NCBI RefSeq assembly: GCF_001571405.1 | Contig: NZ_BCNX01000008.1 | Location: forward strand, 124,001-188,000 | Direction of reading: 5' to 3' | From: Methanoculleus thermophilus | GTDB taxonomy: Archaea > Halobacteriota > Methanomicrobia > Methanomicrobiales > Methanoculleaceae | DNA length: 64,000 nucleotides | Part shown: positions 60,501-64,000 of the stretch, one piece after another | How the letters are laid out: each line of letters starts with the position of its first letter | Numbering within the stretch: the stretch's first letter is position 1 | Notes under the pieces: model-generated | What the model was told of the DNA's origin: nothing | The model's database searches: none | What the model saw: the letters and a program-made list of their open reading frames with translations, nothing else | Translations under genes and position numbers: made by a program

Positions 60501-61251
60501 CTATCAGCCCGTCTTCTGCCGCCGAGAGTGCGAGGCTCAGCCGCTCTTCACTCTCCCGCAATGCCTGCTCCGCACGCCGTCGCTCGGTCACGTCAAGGAG
60601 CGACATCACCGAACGGGCCGTCCCCGGGATCAGGCCGATGGTTGCCTCGACGACGTGAAAATTGCCGGAACGGTCGACGAACGTGAAGGAGTAGTTCTTC
60701 GGTGCAGCACCGGGCTCTCTCCGCCTGAGAGAGTGATATCCGAGGATCCTCTCCTTCTCGCAGTCTAATGCGATGAAATCGAAGAGCCGCTTCTCTCCGA
60801 TGATCTCCTGGCGCGAGTATCCGGAGAGCCGCTCGAACTCCGTGTTTGCGACCGAGATGGTGCCGTCTTCCTCGATGAGGATGGTTGCAGTCCCGGTGTA
60901 CTCGACGATCGCCTCGTAGTCTCTCTTATGGTCAGGTTCCTCCCGGAACCGGAGCAACCAACCCTTCTCCGACGAGGTCCTCCAGCCCGAGCAGAAGTAT
61001 CGCCGCTCGCTTCCGTCCGGTGCACGGAGCCGGCACTCAAAATCCGCAATCTTATCATGGGTGGCCGCCGCGAGCCTCGCGGCAAGGTTGGATATTGCGT
61101 TTGGTATCCCCCCGGGTCTGCCATCCACCCCTCCAAACATCCGGTGGAAGGCCGGGTTCGCCCAGACGACGGTGCAGTCCTCGTTGACCACGAGAATGCC
61201 GTCGTCGATCTCGTCGAGTATTCGGTATTCCTGGGGCTCGATGGGGGTCAC
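57571..61251 (-). CDS. multi-PAS, GAF sensor histidine kinase
   Basis: 1226 residues in the cytoplasm (no membrane segment). At least six to seven PAS/PAC units are visible, each with a spacer such as VTYVNQAFLSLWGYAS or ITYMNRAAERLFGVPS. A GAF domain (DLAGGSIYLKEQGGKRARLV) comes next, then a HisKA-like segment with phospho-His about H1026 in ILSHDIRNAENISGLY and a C-terminal ATPase with GNAIKFGG, EDTGPGVPDDM and SGQGLGLYITRML. No receiver or regulator is adjacent. The start GTG 61251 follows GAAGGAT; the TTG at 61275 is an alternative. Confidence 0.88.
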   Translation of the reverse strand: MTPIEPQEYRILDEIDDGILVVNEDCTVVWANPAFHRMFGGVDGRPGGIPNAISNLAARLAAATHDKIADFECRLRAPDGSERRYFCSGWRTSSEKGWLLRFREEPDHKRDYEAIVEYTGTATILIEEDGTISVANTEFERLSGYSRQEIIGEKRLFDFIALDCEKERILGYHSLRRREPGAAPKNYSFTFVDRSGNFHVVEATIGLIPGTARSVMSLLDVTERRRAEQALRESEERLSLALSAAEDGLIDWDVSSGAIYYSSRNFTMLGYSPDAFVPTIPTILALVHPKDRARVEMVFTALATGERDHAEIEFRMRSASGKWVYVLGRLRVVRRDAGGRPIRIAGTYSDITKRKEAERELQIGKVSLESSLAAIAIADLDGNITHVNRALLEMNGLTDPEEVLGRHIAEFWVEPTQVERILATLAEGGKYTGKLVCRKTNGTEFIAHVTVVLLKDDSEDPICIMVTTVDISEEMRMAQALRESRERYRALTELSPDVIFLIDTRGDVLYVNSAGGRLVGTDPEGLRGKNIQELFLPGLGEWWRTTIPIAIASPGEILTEEALVHGAGGDVWLEVRLIPMAGPDGTVRNLIGICRDITDQKRAEEQLRFQAQVLSQVEDAVIAVDTDERITYMNRAAERLFGVPSDEALGRPIPELFGIEWLHTGEEEMAKNALLSSGTWRGVAGHQKRDGETISIDVILSTLTDDSGRVTGTLYSLRDVTRQQQAELDLRIRDMAIASSPSAFAIADLRGRLTYVNQAFLSLWGYASASEVLGRSVTEFWHDEAEAADALQRLLKTGRYTGERVGRRRDGTTFHIMFSGSCVTDNDGNPICLAETLTDITDLKEAEAEIQAHNRALSILNQIIGASASATDSNEVVERVLTVTLALLDLAGGSIYLKEQGGKRARLVYSKGLPEGFTPQPCIRDINAPPYREVLVEGRTVFRDDLPEEGESTPLRYASVPIVAHGRVIGALNVIPQGNNRFTETDRSLLAAVGREVGASIERALLIRQLEMAKEEANLYLDILSHDIRNAENISGLYTNLLADMLDGEEKIYAEKLRASIRKSVEILRNVSTIRRIHRESVKLVPIDLDRVIRDEIAIFPEIQFHYGGTSLSVMADRLLPEVFTNLIGNAIKFGGPKVEVAIRVEDEGEEILIAIEDTGPGVPDDMKEAIFMRFGQIKSQKSGQGLGLYITRMLIERYGGRIRVDDRVPGRPECGAAFRFWLKRA

Positions 61252-61394
61252 ACGCGATCCTTCTGCAGCCCTCAAAAGCGTCTGTAGAGTGCTACGAGAG
61301 AGAAATCTTATTATATTGTATTAATGCATTCCGGTTTTGGGCTGCTATGAAATATTTTTTTTCACCAATATCTGGCTCTGGATAGAGGGTAAAA

Positions 61395-62015
61395 TCAGTT
61401 ATTGACCTGTTCACCCTCCTTTTTGACGAGAGCGACCACACTCCGCCCCTTCTCCCGCGCCTCTGCGAGTGCGGTTGGGTGCCCCTTAATCCCTCCGTAG
61501 CGGTCGAGATCGTTTGCAATGACGTTGTCCCAGTAATCGAACCCGGTGGTGTTGAAGAAAGCGGTGATCGCCGGAAACGCCGCATCGAAGACGTTCTCCC
61601 AACCGAGTCCCGCGGTCGATACAAAGATCCCCTTATGCCGGCGGATATGCTCTGGCGTGTAGTAAAGATTCTTCTTGATGAACTTGCGCGCCCAGAGGTA
61701 CTGGGCCCGGTCGATCAATCCTTTCGTCTCCGCCGTGATCCCCATCGAGTAGATCGGGGATGCTATGATGAGAACATCGGCGGCTGCAATCTTTTCAAAG
61801 ATCTCCGTAAGATCGTCGGTGATGACACATACCCCGGTCCGGTGGCAGGCGTTGCATCCCCGGCACGAGGTATAGTTGAGCAACCGGAGGATGATCTTCT
61901 CCGCATCCGCTCCCGCTTCCCGGGCTCCCTCAAGGACGGTATCAAGGAGCGTCTCGGTGTTCCCATGCCGCCGGGGGCTGCCGGAGATTCCGAGGACTTT
62001 TACTGGTTTGTTCAT
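61395..62015 (-). CDS. iron-sulfur flavoprotein (ISF family)
   Basis: 206 residues with a flavodoxin-like FMN fold (GISGSPRRHGNTETLLD, LIIASPIYSMGI) and the compact 4Fe-4S motif C51-X2-C54-X2-C57-X5-C63. Methanogen ISF passes electrons from ferredoxin and can reduce O2 or H2O2. The ATG overlaps the stop of the upstream paralogue (62012-62015, ATGA), so the two are made together. Confidence 0.9.
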   Translation of the reverse strand: MNKPVKVLGISGSPRRHGNTETLLDTVLEGAREAGADAEKIILRLLNYTSCRGCNACHRTGVCVITDDLTEIFEKIAAADVLIIASPIYSMGITAETKGLIDRAQYLWARKFIKKNLYYTPEHIRRHKGIFVSTAGLGWENVFDAAFPAITAFFNTTGFDYWDNVIANDLDRYGGIKGHPTALAEAREKGRSVVALVKKEGEQVNN

Positions 62016-62626
62016 GTTGAAAGGACCTCCTGCAGGTGTGCGACGACCTCCCGTGCCAGTCTCTCCGCATCGGCCTTCGCGGTGGGGTGGCGCTCGATTG
62101 CGCCCTTCTCGTCGACCCCGTTCACCATCAGGTATCGCATATCCTTATTCCTGATATCGACGACGTGAAAGAAGCATTTCACCGACGGAATTGCTGCATC
62201 AAAGACATAGTCCCAGTTTTGCCCGGCCGTCGCAAGGAAGATTCCGACCCGTTTACCCTTCCGCTCCGGCGGGACGACCGGGAGGTGGAGGACGTACTTG
62301 CGGGAGCGGAAGACCTGTGCCCGGTCGACCAGCGCCTTCGCCTGCGCGGCAAGCCCCATGCAGTAGATGGGGGAGGCGAGGATGATGCAGTCTGCAGCGA
62401 TGATCCGGTCCTGGACGTAACTTACCATGTAGTCACGCTGAACGCACCGATTGAGCGTCTCGCAGAGGTTGCACCCGTGGCAGGGTCTGATATCTACCTC
62501 GGGGACGACGATCTTCTCGACTGCGGCTCCCTCCTCCGCCATCGCCGCGAGCACCCAGTCGAGAAGGGTCTCGGAGTTGCCATGGCGACGGGGCGAGGTC
62601 GCAAATGCGAGGACGTCTATGGTCAT
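62012..62626 (-). CDS. iron-sulfur flavoprotein (ISF family), second copy
   Basis: 204 residues, paralogous to 61395-62015: FATSPRRHGNSETLLDW, cluster cysteines C49-X2-C52-X2-C55-X5-C61, and CIILASPIYCMGLAAQ. It probably forms a homodimer or a heterodimer with its neighbour. It is the first gene of the pair. Confidence 0.9.
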   Translation of the reverse strand: MTIDVLAFATSPRRHGNSETLLDWVLAAMAEEGAAVEKIVVPEVDIRPCHGCNLCETLNRCVQRDYMVSYVQDRIIAADCIILASPIYCMGLAAQAKALVDRAQVFRSRKYVLHLPVVPPERKGKRVGIFLATAGQNWDYVFDAAIPSVKCFFHVVDIRNKDMRYLMVNGVDEKGAIERHPTAKADAERLAREVVAHLQEVLST

Positions 62627-62660
62627 ATATGGTGTATTGTCGAAGGGTGAGGCTAAAAAA

Positions 62661-62825
62661 GTGCCGGGACTTCCCTCTCACTCCGGCGCGTCCTCCTTCG
62701 ACAGCAAGGGCGAGATCATCACGAGCGTGCACGGGAACGCGGCCGTGTTCGCCGTCGTCCGGGGGATTCGAAGTCCCCTCCTGTCAACCCCGCAAACGGA
62801 TGAGACTGGAGACTCCGGTCGATGA
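62661..62825 (+). CDS. doubtful small ORF or gene remnant
   Basis: 54 codons from a GTG, MPGLPSHSGASSFDSKGEII... with strongly GC3-biased codons from the middle (AGC AAG GGC GAG ATC ATC). No ribosome site, no TATA and no family; it may be the remnant of a lost gene. Included because the codon bias is hard to get by chance. Confidence 0.25.
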   Translation: MPGLPSHSGASSFDSKGEIITSVHGNAAVFAVVRGIRSPLLSTPQTDETGDSGR

Positions 62826-62935
62826 TGTTACCGATGTACCCGCCGAGGGTCGAGGAGAAGGACCGCTGCGGGGACGGTGTTGAGGTTCGAGAGTGTCCGG
62901 CCTCCTCTCCGCACTCAGAGGCTTACAGATGCCAT

Positions 62936-62941
62936 AAAAAA
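62936..62941 (-). terminator. T-run terminator of the peroxiredoxin operon
   Basis: Six T in the minus-strand sense (AAAAAA on plus), about 6 bases after the peroxiredoxin stop at 62947. Confidence 0.45.
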
Positions 62942-62946
62942 GAGGT

Positions 62947-63597
62947 TTAGAGTTCTTTGAAGCAGAGGTACCAGTCTTTGCACTCGTAGCCTTCTTTCAT
63001 CCGCTTCTCGATCTCTTCGGGGGTCTTCGGCGCCGGGACGATGACCTTCTCTCCGGGCTGCCAGTTCGCCGGCGTCGCGACACCATACTTGTCCGAGGTC
63101 TGGAGTGCCTTTGTGAGCCTTAAGATCTCCGGCATGGACCGTCCGTTGGACATCGGGTAGTAGAGCATGGCACGCATGATCCCCTTGTCATCGATGAAGA
63201 AGACCGTCCTGATGGTCGAGGTGTTGCTCTGACCCGGATGGATCATCCCGTAGCGCCGGGCGACCTGCATGTCGAGATCGGCGATGACGGGGAACGGGAT
63301 CTCGACGCCCATCTTCTCCTTGATATTTCGGATCCAGGCCAGGTGCGAGTGGACGCTGTCGATCGAGAGGCCCACGAGCTGGACGTTCATGCTTGCGAGT
63401 TCCTCGGCGATCGCGGCAAACGCCATGAACTCCGTGGTGCAGACCGGCGTGAAGTCAGCGGGGTGAGAGAAAAGGATGACCCACTTCCCCCGAAGATCCG
63501 AGAGTTTCAGGCGCCCATGGGTGGTTAGTGCGTCGAACTCCGGTGCTTTCTCACCGATAACCGGCATCTGGAGCGGTGCTTCAGGCTCCATAACCAT
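62947..63597 (-). CDS. peroxiredoxin (Prx6/thioredoxin peroxidase type)
   Basis: 216 residues. The peroxidatic cysteine is C53 in ADFTPVCTTEF; the C-terminal pair in GYECKDWYLCFKEL is spaced CX5C, as in the Aeropyrum pernix enzyme, so it should form the archaeal decamer with intra- and inter-subunit disulfides. It reduces peroxides. ATG 63597 overlaps the upstream stop by one base (TGATG). The transcript continues from the AhpD-like gene and the desulforedoxin-like gene at the right edge. Confidence 0.93.
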   Translation of the reverse strand: MVMEPEAPLQMPVIGEKAPEFDALTTHGRLKLSDLRGKWVILFSHPADFTPVCTTEFMAFAAIAEELASMNVQLVGLSIDSVHSHLAWIRNIKEKMGVEIPFPVIADLDMQVARRYGMIHPGQSNTSTIRTVFFIDDKGIMRAMLYYPMSNGRSMPEILRLTKALQTSDKYGVATPANWQPGEKVIVPAPKTPEEIEKRMKEGYECKDWYLCFKEL

Positions 63598-63953
63598 CAC
63601 TTCTTTTGGCGGTCGCCCAGGTACTCTTCAAGCGCGGTCTTACCGTGGATGTATGCCGGCATCCCGGCGAGCAGGAACGCGACCCGAAGCCCCTCCTCGA
63701 TCTCCTCCTTCGAGACGCCGAGACTCTTCGCGCCGGCCATCTGAGCACGCACGGCGTGCCAGTCCCGGAGGGCCGCCGCGATTGCAATCGCGATGATCTT
63801 CTTTGTCTGTCTTGAGAGGGCGCCGTCGGCCCAGACCACCTGGTCGAGCCCCATGACCTTCCCATAGAGATCGGGATCCGTCTCCTTGAGTTCCTTAAAG
63901 ATCTCGGGCACTTTGCCGATCTTCTCTTCAAGCCTCTTTAAGTCCTCTCCCAT
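63597..63953 (-). CDS. carboxymuconolactone decarboxylase/AhpD-like protein lacking the CxxC
   Basis: 118 residues with the CMD helical fold (WADGALSRQTKKIIAIAIAAALRDWHAV, then LGVSKEEIEEGLRVAFLLAG and HGKTALEEYL). The AhpD CxxC disulfide site is replaced by RDWHAVRAQM, so it cannot act as a classic alkylhydroperoxidase. Its place between a desulforedoxin-like gene and a peroxiredoxin suggests a partner role. ATG 63953 has GAGGAG nine bases upstream; a GTG at 63962 overlaps the upstream stop (GTGA). Confidence 0.85.
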   Translation of the reverse strand: MGEDLKRLEEKIGKVPEIFKELKETDPDLYGKVMGLDQVVWADGALSRQTKKIIAIAIAAALRDWHAVRAQMAGAKSLGVSKEEIEEGLRVAFLLAGMPAYIHGKTALEEYLGDRQKK

Positions 63954-63958
63954 CTCTC

Positions 63959-64000
63959 TCACTCCTCGAGCACCATCGGCTCCCCGCAGCAGATCAGTTC
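63959..64000 (-). CDS. 3' end of a desulforedoxin-like protein (cut by window edge)
   Basis: Only the last 13 codons are in view: ELICCGEPMVLEE and stop. The CCG(E/K)PM motif is typical of the C-terminal iron site of desulforedoxin/desulfoferrodoxin, which carry electrons to superoxide. With peroxiredoxin and the AhpD-like gene it forms an oxidative-stress operon. The rest is outside the window. Confidence 0.6.
   Translation of the reverse strand, partial: ELICCGEPMVLEE

Larger units (their letters stand above)
62627..62946. other. 320-base region between peroxiredoxin and ISF genes
   Basis: It contains a 54-codon plus-strand ORF (62661-62825) and, at its right end, the T-run terminator of the peroxiredoxin gene. 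The middle has GC-rich third positions like coding DNA, though no domain is recognised. Confidence 0.4.

Overview
This 64 kb window reads as chromosome from a methanogenic euryarchaeon of the Methanomicrobiales, most like Methanoculleus. The coding sequence has strongly GC-biased third positions. Starts are ATG, GTG or a rare TTG, often behind archaeal TATA boxes that imply leaderless mRNAs. There is an archaeal 7S SRP RNA, aEF-1beta with its zinc-finger partner, a putative methanofuran-biosynthesis kinase (MfnE-like), a group III Dsr-like siroheme protein, DUF3821 surface proteins, iron-sulfur flavoproteins and wHTH-PAS regulators. I see no rRNA, CRISPR array, insertion sequence or prophage. 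The genus is inferred from this gene set, not from a marker comparison.

Layout. 1-5.8 kb: 5' part of an ABC ATPase, a 2TM protein with an apparent frameshift, alpha-glucan phosphorylase, a transglutaminase-like protein with a membrane partner, and a lipoprotein. 5.8-11.4 kb: a HEAT-repeat protein, a wHTH-PAS-GAF regulator, a methyltransferase, Tsr3, and a fusion of a TudS-like desulfidase with a nucleoside deoxyribosyltransferase. 11.3-13.5 kb: a bacterial-style partner-switching operon (STAS antagonist, membrane PP2C phosphatase, RsbW-like kinase). 14-25.3 kb: a second wHTH-PAS protein, a LemA/DUF2207 pair, a four-repeat lipoprotein, a second STAS gene coupled to a HEAT gene, DUF3821 and related surface proteins, an SLC13 carrier, and an MBL protein with a degenerate ATPase-like tail. 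25.3-31.5 kb: glutaredoxin plus FTR-rubredoxin, a CodB-like permease, two coupled HTH regulators, a phospholipase-D-like protein, an MfnE-like kinase, a zinc finger and aEF-1beta. 31.5-34 kb: malate dehydrogenase directly downstream of SRP RNA, then a Zn-ribbon methyltransferase. 34-42 kb: an envelope and stress block (cardiolipin synthase, PHP, two SpoIIAA-like proteins, DUF2238, DUF1269, AI-2E and SulP carriers). 42-51 kb: a CAU tRNA, the operon lon-like/nifS/phosphohexomutase, a zinc ribbon, Dsr-LP and a DUF2298 giant membrane protein. 51-64 kb: a sugar-dehydrogenase-like propeller fused to a cupredoxin with a damaged paralogue beside it, UbiA, rubredoxin, DUF1294 with a coupled micro-ORF, an RNase III-like protein, chorismate mutase, an S2P-like protease, a 1226-residue multi-PAS kinase, two iron-sulfur flavoproteins, and a peroxiredoxin operon running off the right edge.

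Themes. One is signal transduction without membrane two-component pairs: PAS proteins, STAS/RsbW/PP2C, SpoIIAA-like. The second is anaerobic redox defence: glutaredoxin/FTR-rubredoxin, rubredoxin, ISF, peroxiredoxin, and a desulforedoxin-like tail. The third is extracytoplasmic proteins with Thr/Pro-rich linkers. The best candidates for new biology are the desulfidase-deoxyribosyltransferase fusion, the archaeal partner switch, the MBL/ATPase-like fusion, a tRNA-half-like inverted repeat and several coupled or leaderless micro-ORFs.
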